NCBI GenBank assembly: GCA_963966185.1
Contig: CAWZYM010000297.1
Location: 10,001-74,000 of the forward strand
DNA length: 64,000 bases
Source: Rhabditoides inermis
Lineage: Eukaryota > Nematoda > Chromadorea > Rhabditida > Rhabditidae
Reading direction: 5' to 3'
Every line of letters starts with the position of its first letter. Within the stretch, counting starts at the first letter, position 1. Under the pieces are notes generated by a model that was given only the letters and a program-made list of their open reading frames with translations, ran no database searches and was not told the DNA's origin. The translations under genes were made by a program, and so were the position numbers. Positions 33,611 through 46,157 of the stretch are shown piece by piece.

Positions 33611-35694
33611 TCTCAATATGATCTGCCCGATGCCATATCAGGACCAAAAACAGCACGAATGTCAACTCAACAGACCAAATCACAATCATCTCCGGTGGTA
33701 ATTTAGAAGTTATCGACTCACCCGAGTACCGACAGCATCCGCTCGTCCTCCTCGTTCTTCTCGTGCGCAGATCGTTCAGCTCCTCGTACAGCGGCTCCAG
33801 CTCGTACTTGCCCTTGCGCGTCTGCAAAAGGGAGGTTCGTGGGCTTCGTACGTGTTTGTACGCATCTGAACTACTAACTACTGTGAGCAGAAGCCGTCAT
33901 CGAATATACAGATGAACAGTGAGAGAGAGGGGATATGAGGGAGGGAAGATTAGCCACCTTGTTCTTGCGGAAGCACCTTCCGAGTGTCCTGCTCCTTCCC
34001 ATGCTTGCCATGCATGTCACACACACTAGTTCGAGGAGGACGCAGAACGTGAACAGCAGGCAGAACACCTTCCACAGGTCTGAACACAAGCGAATTAGCA
34101 ATGTGTTTTTTTATCCTATCTTTACATACATATTTGCTATTTCTTTAGACTTGTTTCAATCCCGTATAAAAATGTACAGCAACAAAAACATGCAAACTAT
34201 AGCACGGTCAAAAGTAGTAATTCAATGGAATAATCGGTAATCACAATATCCGTGAAAAATGTAAATCACCCACCGATTGCCGTGATGCCTGTAGTGTCGG
34301 GCAGTCCGGCGAGGTTGGATGTGAAGTGTAGGTAGAGGAGGAGGAAAGAGGAGCAGATGAGCACGGAACGGGTGATCGCCATAGGGCCCAGCAGCATCGA
34401 GAACCAGCTGGAAGGGAGGACAGCTCCTCTCTCTTTCTCTCTCTATCTCTCTCTCTCCCTCTTTCTTTCTCTCTACCTGATCAGTAGGAAAATCGCGGCC
34501 GGCAGGTAGAACATCAACGCAAGCTTTTGATGGCTGCGCCGCAGATGCAGGGTTACTGTAGACATTTCGTGGTAGGACCCAACAACATTCGAATACCAGA
34601 CAACTCGTCGAACACGCCGTTGGAGCGGAACAGCTCCTTCTGATCGAACGAGATGTCGAGGAGCTCCAGGTCGCCCACCTGATCGGGTATTGATTGATTA
34701 TCGATTGAGGGAGAGAGAGAGAGAGAGATAGGGGGAGAGAGGGGGAGAGAGAGAGACCGTCTTGAATGGCAGTTCCTTTCCGGTCTCCACATCAGGCTCG
34801 TCCATTCGCCACATGAACTGCATGGAATCACGGGACTGAAAATGTAAGAATTCATGTTTTCCTACGCTTCGCATTTTCCAAGCACTCGAGATGACTACCA
34901 AGCAAAGAAACTAAAACTTAACCTCGAATTTCACATTTCATGAAATACGTTTCACGAATCGAATAAACTCTTTAGGAAACTATAACACCAATCAGTCATT
35001 TTTGGCAGCTAGTTTGAATGTATAAAACAACCTATAAAAATACAGAAATATATGCACCTCGCTGTCGTATCTCCAGACGATTGTGCATGTGGTGTTACCG
35101 AAGGGATAGGTGAGGGCATCCGTCAGACAGGGCACGGACAGGTCGACTCTGAGGGGCAGGGGACCTCACTATCTCTCTCTCTATCTCTCTCACTCTCTCT
35201 CTCACTCTCTTCCTCTCTCTCTCTCTCTCGCTCTCTTGCCTTTCTCTGTCTTCTCCTTTGTGTTTCACAATTTTGAACAAACGTGTGAATTCCATGTACG
35301 TTTCACAAGTTACATAATATTGGATTATGTTATTTATTATTGGATATCACCGAACAGAACTAATGTATGTAGATATGATTTGTAGATGATTGATACATGA
35401 CTGACTGTTTTGAGTTTCTTTCTCTCCCTCCCCTCTCTCTCTTTCTCTCTCTTCATCTCCACCCCTCTCTTTCTTTCTCTCTTCCTTTATGCTACACAAA
35501 ACATGAAGTATTTCATTTAAGTTTCACAAGTTGCATATGATTGTATTATCATGGAACAGAACTAATGGCTACGGCATTGGTTGTAGATGAATAATAAATG
35601 TCTGAAAGTTTAGGGTAAGTTTCTTTTCATCCCTTCCCCTATTGTCTTCTTACCCCTCTTTCCCTTTCTCCCTCTCTTCCTCTCTCTCTCTCTC

Positions 35695-35732
<38 letters not shown>

Positions 35733-35922
35733 TCTCTTTCTCTTTCTCTTTCTCTCTCTTTCCCCTATTTCCCTCCCTCTCTGTCCCCCTGTCTCCCTCT
35801 CTCTCACCTCTGATCCAGCCGCACACTCCCATTCTGACTCAGTTGGTACTGTAGTGTCGCGTTCTCTGCCTTTGCTTCATCCACAAACGCTAGAGGAGGC
35901 TGCCACAGAGACGGCTGCAACG
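30829..35922. repeat. Segmental tandem duplication, copy 2
   Basis: Direct repeat of 25716-30815. Differences noticed: T/G at 27253 versus 32366, A/T at 27630 versus 32743, T/A at 29480 versus 34598, G/T beside a splice acceptor near 28460 versus 33573, and changes in A-run and GA/CT length. The right boundary coincides with the 5' splice border of a channel exon (exon top 35914). Confidence 0.97.
32108..32960 (+). pseudogene. Small secreted protein, copy 2, splice donor lost
   Basis: Same six exons as 26995-27847 shifted by 5113 bases. At 32366 the base corresponding to donor position +2 is G instead of T, so the donor reads GGGATT. The next GT donor (GTAATG, 23 bases downstream) would shift the frame of the following exon, whose conserved reading is LLRYNRDAFTGDQ. 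All other exons are intact and the GTA-to-GTT change at 32743 is silent. Either this copy is broken or the base is an error. Confidence 0.6.
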
Positions 35923-36924
35923 TATTGTTTGTATGTTGATACGTATCACGATTGTGAATTCTACACTTGTTTTCGTTTCACAGCTAAATGATAAGTTGCA
36001 TGATGACCGCATCAGTAATGCTATCGGCGATTTTCATCTACGTACATTGAGGAATTGTGGATGATCTTCGCGAATCACAGCGAGCCGGAAAAGTGGTGGG
36101 AAGTTCCACTTCACAGCTACTTGTAAAGGTGCGGTCAGTCTCTTCGAAAGCTATTTGGGAGTGTTGCGAAGGGATAGCAATGCATTCCGAAGTGCATTCC
36201 GAAGGGGGGTGTTCGGGGGTATTTCGAAGGCAAATCGGAAGTGTTCTGAGGACGATTCGAAAGGCAATTCCGAAGTGTTTCGGAGGCATTCGGGAGTGTT
36301 TTGAAGAAACTGACCGCAACTTAAGAGTTAAACACAAAAAGTGAGCTGTTTGCTGCGTGCATTGAACAATCCACTGTTCGCGCAATGTGAAATTCGATCA
36401 GCTGGCAGCCTCTTCAATCAATCAATCAATCAATCGTTTATCCGGAATCGTTATATCTGAATATGACAACACAATCATGATGATATGAAGCATACAGTAG
36501 TGCCTAAGATGCTAGATACATAGGCTAACGCCGGGGAAAGACAGGTAGGCTGACGAGGTTAGTGGCGGGAAGACGATACTTGATCGATAATCATTCCTGG
36601 ACCATTAGAGTACCATTCTTGACGTGTAGAGCTCCGTGTTTCCTTTGCTTCCATGCCAATTAGTATCTCCTCGCGCCATAGCTGCTTCCACATGAGGATA
36701 CTTCCCGCCGCCTCACTGGTTTCTCGGGAAGGATTCTTGTCGATGACCGAACATTCGACGGCGGCGGGGCAAAATGAGGACCCGACCGCACGCCGCGGGG
36801 AAAAAAGAAGAATCCCTCCTCTTTCTCTCTCACTCCCCTATCTCTCAATAACAGAAGTAACAAGTAATTGGAACTGACAGAACAGTGCCAACGCCATTCA
36901 GACGACTCGTGACCGAACGGAAGC

Positions 36925-36973
<49 letters not shown>

Positions 36974-37201
36974 GGTGCAATAACGCCGCGCAATAGTAAT
37001 GTTGTGATTGATAGTGGTCACAAATCAAAGTCGTGCTAATTTCGGAGTTTTCATAAGAACTATACAAAACTTCAGCTATACATTATAGATATAAATATAA
37101 AGCAAGAAACAGGGAAATCGTAAAGAGAGAGTGGGATAAAGAGAGAGTGTGAGGGAGAAAGAGAGAGAGAGTGTGTGAGAGAGAGAAAGAGAGAGAGAGG
37201 A

Positions 37202-37246
<45 letters not shown>

Positions 37247-37944
37247 AGGGGGGCTTGCCTTGTGCGGCACGTTGACAGTCTCGTGGCATGCTTCGTAGTT
37301 CGGGAATGTCAGCCCTTCGTCCATCCACTTGCGAGTCAGAACCTGAAATACGTTGCATTGATTGAATACGTTTCGCTATCAGACCGCGAATATATATGTA
37401 ATTGCAATACGTTTCACGTGTCTGACATATGCAATGTCGTTTGTTCAATCGATAATAGAAAGGTCAATCATTTACAAATCAGTCACAATCAAAATGGAAA
37501 AAAAACGCACCGTTTGTGCATTGAGTGTGTTTGTGTGGGGCACGAATGCGAGTCGCTGGAAGTGGAGGTCCAGCTCAACCACCACGCGACCATCAGAATC
37601 GACTGGAAGGGAAGAGGTAAACAAACAAGTATGTAAACAAGTAAACAAGTTGAACATCACACATCAACGTGTGACAACGTGCATGTAAGTATGTTTCACA
37701 GCGCACGTATATCTCACTAAAAGTTTTCTCTATAATACGCGAACGCTTTCGTCAGTGAAAGATAAGGTCATAAGGTTTTCAAAACATGGCGTATAGTCAA
37801 GAATAAAGATGAAAGTAGGATCTGACCGGGTCGTTCCTCTCCTCTACTTCCGGTGAGTACACTCTTCAATATCTCCGCATCCTTGTGACATGGCTGTGCA
37901 GTGGAGAGAGGAGAGAGGGAGAGGAGGAGGAGAAACACTAGCAT
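33099..37944 (-). CDS. Cys-loop ligand-gated ion channel subunit, 410 residues
   Basis: Pentameric neurotransmitter-type channel at the cell membrane. Thirteen exons: 37827-37944, 37511-37602, 37259-37342, 35808-35914, 35058-35148, 34758-34835, 34597-34678, 34477-34555, 34274-34407, 33958-34079, 33722-33821, 33488-33564 and 33099-33167; all phases agree. Order: signal peptide (MLVFLLLLSLSPLSTAQ); ligand-binding domain with LTRKWMDEGLTFPNY and LWQPPLAFVDE; Cys loop CLTDALTYPFGNTTC with 13 residues between Cys; LRRSHQKLALMFYLPAA into TM1; TM2 in LLGPMAITRSVLICSSFLLL; TM3 WKVFCLLFTFCVLLELVC; short basic loop; TM4 VDFFVFILLGCVLAAFLL; end KLPF. The usual PAR motif before TM2 is absent, so ion selectivity cannot be read. 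The intron after the third exon starts with GC. Exons from 35914 down are in duplication copy 2. Confidence 0.88.
36412..36770 (-). repeat. LINE-like 3' fragment, copy 1 (in channel intron)
   Basis: Shares about 330 bases with 42164-42490, same orientation. Read on the minus strand it ends in (ATTG)n repeats and encodes a remnant like SEAAGSILMWKQLWREEIL. A short-repeat tail is typical of CR1/RTE-like non-LTR elements; reverse transcriptase is not present. Confidence 0.55.
36930..36971. repeat. (GA)n microsatellite
   Basis: About 21 GA units inside the large channel intron. Confidence 0.9.
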
Positions 37945-39146
37945 GTCATCCACACAGGTTATCACTGAAATACAGAGTTTTAATTTTTAGTTTATTTGAT
38001 GAGATTATAGTGTTCGAAAATATGAAAAGAGAAGGCAGACGGAACATGATCAATGTGCTTATCATTATCAATCTATTACACGCCTATCACAATCAACATC
38101 GAAAAGCGAAAAGGCGCGAACAATCGACAATGCCTGCGACGACAGTGATAAGACGGGCTGTTAGTGGTATTTACTGGTAGTCCGCTTGGCAAACGGTGCG
38201 AGAACGAGAGAGAGAGAGAGAGAACTTAAGCAAAAAGAAGCCACCACAGTCCTGGCTTGTCGTGACTGTAACAAGTACACTGCGGGTTGCCCGTATTTTC
38301 TTCTGCTCGTTTCTCACTTCACCACACAAATTAGTCACATCAATGCACGGTTCACTGCATTTCTGAATTTGAGGCGTGTGCGCAAAACGTATCCGCATAT
38401 ACGCAAGCTTTCACATATTCAAGACAACTATGACACTATGACAACACCTATTGTACTTTCTTCAAGATATCATTTTTAAGTACTTTTTGTTGAAGTCGCG
38501 TGTTTTGTAGATTGAGAAGAGCATTCATCCATGAAAGCAAGCTATCATGCAAATGAAACTATCAAACGGCAATAAATCATTATCTCGACCGGCGCGCGAA
38601 AAAAACAATAGCGAACACGGCAAGAGTTGCTGAAAAGAAACGAGTTTTCTCGCAGTGTTCGATTGATTTGATGAGAGAATGCGGTTGGATGGCACGCTGT
38701 CTCAACAGGTCATGAAAAGGGTCAGAAGACAGGCGGGAAACAATACAAAAGGTATGCAGGTAAGGGTATCCATATCCATGCATCCATGTCACAGGTTTAT
38801 GAGAAGTTCTTGCGGTTTGAACAACATCATTTTGAAGAAATAACATAAATACATTGACAAAGAGTTAGTATCTTCGCGATTTATCGATACGTTTCCCGTG
38901 CGTTCTTCCGGATTATGACAGATATGATGTGATGATAAACTTTGGTGCAGACAGATAGGGATATCGGAGAAAGGGAAAGGATGGAGAGGTTGAGAGAAAA
39001 AGAGACAGCGAGAATATGTACAGGTATTTATTCATCACATAACACTTTTTGTACAGCATCAATTTCGAACTGGAGACCTTTTGGAAAACAAAACAGAATA
39101 AATATCATTGTAATGATCAATTGATCAAACTGATAAGGTGATATTA
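37945..39146. other. Spacer between two minus-strand genes
   Basis: Includes the upstream region of the channel gene and the 3' flank of the Cys-rich gene. I see no supported exon. Confidence 0.4.
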
Positions 39147-39767
39147 TCAGTTGAATCCCCCAAGATCATCCTCGCTAGGTCCGCCCCAGTTCACTTCCGG
39201 CAGCGGCTTGAAGATGTCACCTGAAAGTAACTGTTAGTGCAACGTATCCATAACGTGTTTGCATAGATTGTGGGTGGTTCCAGTGAACATCTTGTAATCA
39301 TTCTTATCAAAATCACTCCCGCATTCCATATATCACATTGTTTTTCGCCGCGACTTTGAAATTTTCTGATCTTCTGATTGATTGCATAATTCGCATCACT
39401 CACATCATGTGAATGAATGAGATCATGAGAATCTACTGTACATAAGTGTAATAGTAAATGTGATGTGGAGCACATCACTAAACATATGTTCGCTAGATTA
39501 TTCGATCGGCAACCTTTTCTGTTAATTCCCTAGTACAAGAATCACAGAAAAAAAACATTTATGTATGATATCAAAAATGATGTCAAAAAACACTTACGCA
39601 TACACTCCACTGCCTGCAGTTGCTTGGCGCGAGTGAATCCTGCCTGAATTGATAAACCATATTATCGATTTATTGATTGATATCACCTTCTTTGCGCACA
39701 GTCCGAGGGTGTTGAGGAGACCGAGCTCGGATGGAACAAAGAGAACACATCTGGAACAAGAGTGTCC

Positions 39768-39806
<39 letters not shown>

Positions 39807-41106
39807 AGAGAGGGGGAGAGAGAGACTCGCCTGAGTTCCTTGGTGCACTCGTTGTTGGCCACAAACAGACACTGTGCGATGCACTTGTTGAACTTCTTGT
39901 TTGCCTTCGATCTGTACTTGAATCCGACACCTGAATTCAAATTGTCATACTAAATTTAAAAAAAAACACTTTTTTTCGGAAATTGAATTTAGTAAACGAG
40001 TAACCCCAATACATTCTACCGTACCCCTCTTCTCCATCATAGGCTCAAGGAGGTTGCGGAGAACCGAGTGGAAGCGGGTGAAGTTTCGCTCGGGAGCCAG
40101 GTTCTTTTGGTTCGAAGTACACCTGAAGACGCGAGTTTACTGTACTTCTGTATTGTATTGTACTTGTGCGATGTCTTCTCCAAGTAAGCAGAGAGATGGA
40201 GAGAGGAGAGAGAGAGAGAGAGGGGAGAGAGAGGGGAGAGAGAGGGGAGAGAGAGAGGGGAGAGAGAGGAGAGAGAGAGGGGAGAGAGAGAGAGGGGAGA
40301 GAGAGAGTAGCGCACCCGTTTCGGATCTCTCTATTGGCGCACTCGAGTGTCTCTGTGAATAGCTCTTCGAAGTTGCTCAGACAGGAGACGTAATCGGAAG
40401 ACACGCCCGCGATTTTGTCCTGAAGTAATTAATGAAAATTAATGTATAATGTGAATCAATGAATCATGAAGAAAGCACGTTCAATGTTTATTTATTTTGA
40501 AATGTATGTATTTATTTTCTTGGACGATAATGACATTGAAGAAGAAACGTAGGGTCTTTCCAACGACAGGAAATTACATCACATCACCCACAATTGCGTA
40601 AACATGATGTTTTACATCTTACAAATTACAAAGACCAGCGTTAATTCGATTGATGATTAACCGCAAACGAAAACTCACGGCTCACATTATAATACAGGTT
40701 ACACTATCCTGCAAAACGGAAACCATAGCACCTTTCGCCAATCGCACAACAACGAATGTTAGCTGCCCTATAGTAGGAAGATGTGAAATAAAAAGTGGAG
40801 ACTCTCCGAAACAAAATTTGTACACAAGTAAAAAAATAGCCTCGTTCAAAAGCGTTGTTTTGATTTGTTCCAAAAGAAAGAAAAAATAAATGTGGTTGAC
40901 AGTAGTCTGCATCTGCCTGCGTAGCAATGGTCGAGTACACGAGGAGAGGGAGGAAGAGAGGAACTCACAGTGCACGACTCGAGGCAGTGGCTCCAGGAGA
41001 TGTCCATGTCATCCGCACACTCGAAGTAGTCCTCACAGCTACACTGGCGACGCAGCTTCCCCTCCAGGAAAACAGGCAGGAGGAGGAGGAGGAGGGGGAG
41101 GTGCAT
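39147..41106 (-). CDS. Secreted Cys-rich orphan protein, 207 residues
   Basis: Seven exons with agreeing phases: 40969-41106, 40316-40419, 40025-40122, 39831-39930, 39687-39750, 39598-39643 and 39147-39220. A hydrophobic start (MHLPLLLLLLPVFLEG) suggests secretion, followed by about 13 cysteines spread through the mature part (for example CSCEDYFECADD and FNKCIAQCLFVANNEC), probably disulphide-bonded. The C terminus is acidic (SEDDLGGFN). The intron after exon 4 starts with GC (AG|GCGAGT). I do not recognise the family; a nematode-specific extracellular protein is likely. Confidence 0.75.
40197..40306. repeat. (GA)n/(GGGA)n tract
   Basis: Interrupted GA repeat in intron 2 of the Cys-rich gene (CT in its sense). 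Confidence 0.9.
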
Positions 41107-41306
41107 TCTGGAGAGGAGAAACTATAATCTCAGTAGGAGGTTCGAGAAGCATCGCCACAATTGAATATTGAGATCAGAGCAACAAAAAAGTGTTCAACTG
41201 TTGAAATAAGAAACAATTTCGAACCCTCTTTAGGTAGAGATCACGCGATCAACTGTGCCATTCAAGACATGGCAACTAGTTCCCCGCCCCGGTCACACGG
41301 GAGGCC

Positions 41307-41362
<56 letters not shown>

Positions 41363-42838
41363 TCTCCCTCTCTCTCTCTCGTCTTTGTTGACAGGGTCTA
41401 TGATCTGCATGTTTCAATTAGATTATAAAGGCGTATGATCGAAGTGATTGATGATTTGATTGGTTGACGACAGGGTGTGTCTCAGATGAATTGAGTAGAT
41501 AAAGAGGTTGAAATGAAGTGAAATAAGTAATGAAATAAGTAATTACTCTCACACTATTCCTTGTATAACTGTTAGCCACTATGAATAGACAACGTGTATT
41601 TCAAATTTCAAGTAAGCCAGCTGAAGGTGTTTCAGTGAATATGTGTTTTGGAATACGTTGCACGTATTGCATGACTCCCCTGTCGCACCACTCGCAACAA
41701 TTCGCCCTCGTTGCTCTTTGTCGCGAACAAAATAACATAACGCATAAAAAATAAGCGATACACAACACAGGGTTTCGAAAACGCACAACGTCTAGGTGTA
41801 GCGTAAAGAGTTCAAGAATCCTGATGAGGGAGGTTTTATAGGTCCTCCACTCGGATTTACTTCATAAGGTAGAAATTGAAATCCCTTAACCTAATGTTTA
41901 ACATATTGCGAAATATGCTGCCCTCGTTTCGGTTTAGTCATACTTTACATAAAAAGTAACAGTAAAAAAAGTCCAGACACTCGCTGGAGGCAGTCATCGA
42001 CGTTTTTGACCATTACTCGGCTGTAAATCGATGAAATCTCATATTTCAAAGTTTTTTTTTTATGAAAGCTATAGTCTTCTATAACTGTTAAGGACCCACT
42101 CCAATAAGAATAGTGCAATATACATATCAGCAGCGTAAGCAGCACTTCTATGATGTTGATGTTGTTCAATCAATCAATCGTTTATCCGGAATACAATCAT
42201 AATGATATGAAGCATACAGTAGTGCCTAAGATTTTAAATACATAATAGGCTAACGCCGGGGAAAGGCAGGTAGGCTAACGAAATTAGTGGTAAGAAAGCG
42301 ATACTTGATCGATAAGCATTTCTGGACCATTAGAGTGCCATACTTGACGTGTAGAGCTCCGGGGTTTCCTTTGCTTCCATGCCAGTTAGTATCTCTTCGC
42401 GGCATAGCTGCTTCCACTTGAGGATACTTCCCGCCGCCTCACTGGTTACTCGGGAAAGATTCTTGTCGATGACCGAACAGTCGGCGGCGGCGGAACAAAA
42501 TGGGAAAAGAAGAAGAATGATATTGATGTTGTTGATGAGAAAAATTGTCAGTTGTCGATGAGAGAGTAGCTCGAACATATGGAAAATGGAAAGATGTGTA
42601 TGAGCAGAAGAAATCAATTTATTATCATAATATCATTGCAGTACACTGACGTCTCACACAACACAGTTCTCCTAAAGCGAATCGATAATCAGATAAGTGA
42701 AAGAGGAAATCGAAAACACAACACACCGGGATGCACACATTTGCTTATAGAATTTCATAGCATGAGTAGTTGAGTAATATCACAAGTACGACGATTGGTC
42801 GTGGTAGATCACAAAAAACTTTTGGTTGGAGTGGTCCG
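41107..42838. other. Spacer with (CT)n and a LINE-like fragment
   Basis: Contains (CT)n at about 41310-41390, unremarkable AT-rich DNA, and the repeat at 42164-42490. No supported exon. Confidence 0.45.
42164..42490 (-). repeat. LINE-like 3' fragment, copy 2
   Basis: Partner of 36412-36770. On the minus strand it encodes VTSEAAGSILKWKQLCREEI and ends at a stop before a non-coding stretch and an (ATTG)n tail. Confidence 0.55.
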
Positions 42839-45800
42839 CTACTCTTTTCTCGCCTGCGCGACAGCGTACTGTAGACACTGCATCCACTCCTCGGCCTTCT
42901 TCTCATCTGTCGCCTGGAATCGAGGATGTTTGAGAGAGAGGGGGGGGGGGGGAGAGAGAGAGAGAGGGAGAGAGGAGGCGTACCTTCAGCACATAGCTCA
43001 TGTTGTCTGCCGTGAATATCTCGAATGCCCTCCGCAGACTCTTCCTGCTCCTCCTCCCCCGCGAGAGGGACTTGACTGACCGGATCGACTTCAGGTCAAT
43101 CAGCGCCAGCGCAGAGGCGTCGTCTGGAACAGTTTCATATTTGAGTCAAATAGAATGATCAAACGTTAATTCGTATTCGTAAACAAGATTGTGACAAGAA
43201 TCAAATATGGTCATGTACTCACTGTCTCGTCCCTCCGCCCCGTAGGCGAGTGAAGCGGTGGATAGGGTGAAGTACTTAGTGTGCCAGCGCCGAAGGAACT
43301 TCCACCGACCACGCTTCTCCTTCAGCTGACCCTCCAGCACCCGCTCCTCCACGAATGTCCTATGAGAGTACTGTATATTGGAAGAGAGAGAGAGAGAGAG
43401 GGGGAGAGAGAGAGAGAGAGAGAGGGAGGGAGAGAGAGGGGGGGACTGACTTGACTCTCTCCGGCTGGGCGCAGCTGAAGCACGTCCATCGATTGGCGTG
43501 CGGGTCGAGTTGGAAGCAGTCGAAGTACGCGCACTCTGACAGCTCCTTCAGAAGACGGTCGTGCTCCTAAAACCTCATAGTTCCATCTCAAAGTTTCGGC
43601 ATGCTCATATGACCAAACACACATTATTGCTTCGCGTACGTTTCATCGCAATCACAAATCGCACTCTTCTTGGAACATTCAATCAGAACTGATTCGTATG
43701 CGGAAACATTGACTCACTTTTTCACTGGGAAAGGCACTGGTGACGAGTGTGGCAAAGGGGCGGCTCTTTGTCATCGCATGGGGAAGACAGTCCCAGCAGT
43801 GCGCGAGGGTCGAGTAGGAAGTGGACGCCTGCGAGACGACCTCACCCGAGGAGGCGAGCGACATGGCCTCCATCTGGAAGATGGAAACTGTCAACACTTG
43901 AGTGCCTTGGTGCGCATGAGGAATTAGAGAGACAAAGAGAGAAGAGAGGTGGATGAATAAGAGAGGAGAGTGAGAAAGAGAGAGAGAGAAGGGAGAGAAA
44001 GAGAGAGAGAGAGAGAGGGGAGGGAGAGAGAGAAAGAGAGAAGGTTTGTCTACCTGCAGGAACATGAGGTGCAGCCATGTGGGCGCGTGTTTCGTCTTGA
44101 ATGCGAATAGGCTGTCGTCCGTGAACACGCAGTGGGGAGAGCGAAGCGAGCACTGGAAGTGCACCCGCATGCGGTGCTTCGACGCTGAAAAGTGACGTCA
44201 TCTCCCTCTCTCTCTGTCTCTTTCTCTCCCTTTCTCTCTCTCCACTCACTCTTGCTCCCCTCCACCGTGCACTGTATGGGAATGGGACACCGTCCGAGGG
44301 TCGTCTCCACATACCGACTGATCTTGGCTCTTCTGTTGTCGACGAACTGTCTCACCACGTCGCCCCTGCCGTTCTCCTCCTGAGAATGGAGGTATGAGTG
44401 TGACCTGACGAGGTGTGTGAATAGTTGTGTTGGTTCATAAGCAAAAGAGAAACCAGTACTGAAAAAAATAGGAATCCGAATACTTCTGAAATAATTATCA
44501 CGTCGCCCCGTTCTCCTCCTCAACCAACGTGTATAGTGATGGATATGGGTATTGGAATTCATTATGTGAGATCAGTTTGTCCATGAGAAGCTGGACTACT
44601 ATACTCTGCGCCAGAGCGATAGTTTTCGATCTACCTCGCTTGCAGTTCGAAATACGATGCCATAACCGTCTGCCTCTCTTGTTTTGCGCGCTATTGCCGA
44701 GAGCTGACTCTCCGTCTTCCTCTGATCTACCCCACCGCGCGCAACTTAATGCGAGCATAGAACTATAGATCAGCATCAGTGTTTGCAATCAGCTGTTATT
44801 GTGAGATGTGTGTATCATCTCATTATCTCACCGGCCACTGCTTCGGCTCGTCCACCTCCGGAATGGCCGCGACCTTTGTCGTTGTGACAGGGCCTGATGA
44901 GAAGCGTTTAGTTGTTTATTTGTTTGTTGTTCATGTGTTTGTTTACCTCCATTGACGGGAAACGTGGTTTCGTAGGGCTGCCAGGGCTGCGCTCTGCGAC
45001 CGCCAGCTATCGGGCGGACCTGAAAGGGAATCGATTAATATGGAGAGAGAGGGTTGAGAGAGAAAGAGAGAGAGAGAGGGAGGGAGAGAAAGAGAGAGAG
45101 AGACTCACCCTTCCATCCCTGCCAATCTGCACATTGGGTGTGTGGAAGTTTGCTGGGAGGGAGTTTGCCTTTGGTTGGTAGACCGGAGGCGGCCGAGTGA
45201 GTGCTAGATGAGAACCGTCCACGCCTCAACAGATAATCAGATAAACGAGTTTTATTTACAAAGCATATAAAAATGAGCTTTCATAATACCATACATTTCA
45301 ACAATACAATAAAGAAATTAACTTGTAACTAACGTACCGGAAACAGACGATGCGGATAGGTCCCGGCTGCCTGCGATGGTGAGTGTGTCTGCACAGGAGG
45401 TCCGCGACTGGGCGGGGTCGATGTTCACGAAGGAACGGGAACGGGTGTTCGATAGCGAGCCGGACGATCTGAATGTGAAGTGTTGTTTCTGATTTATCAT
45501 GTCAGCAATATGTTCACTGTAGCTGACAATTAGACCATTTCGCATTCATAAAATAAACTTTTTTCTCGATACGTTTTACCAGTACTTTATTATCGAGAAG
45601 ATCTTTTCTTGACAATAGTTGTCTAAGTGAGTTGTACCGACAATCATTGATGGGTTGCGTTAAACATTATTATATTTCAATTACACTTTCTAATAACTAT
45701 AGCCTGCACAAGAGCTTTACTCTCACTCACCTGTTCTGAACCTCTCTATTATTAGACAATAAGATTCACAGGTGTTACAAAATGAATGATCGAATCTCGT

Positions 45801-46102
45801 GTTTTCGCTATGCGTTTCGCCAATACTTAATCATCAAGAAGGGCGGTATCCGACAATCGTCGTTGTGTCTAGCTACTGACATGATATCCCACTCATACTT
45901 TGTATATCTACTTGCACACTCACCTGTTCTGATATGCCATGGCGAGTTCATGTGTGTTTCTGTCCAACTCCAGTGCACTCCTCTCCACACTCCCCGACAT
46001 AGGTCCCGGCTGACCGCGAGCCATGCTGCAAGGCGGGTATTTGTTTACTTATTTGGTTACTTGTTAACTTGTTTGTTTTAGTGGTTTTATCTATGTGAGG
46101 AC

Positions 46103-46157
<55 letters not shown>

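Noticed and set aside
33722..33821. Alternative frame in the channel TM3-TM4 loop exon reading HEKNEEDERMLSVLG
   Set aside because: Attractive as sequence, but its exit phase does not match the TM4 exon under any single-base change.
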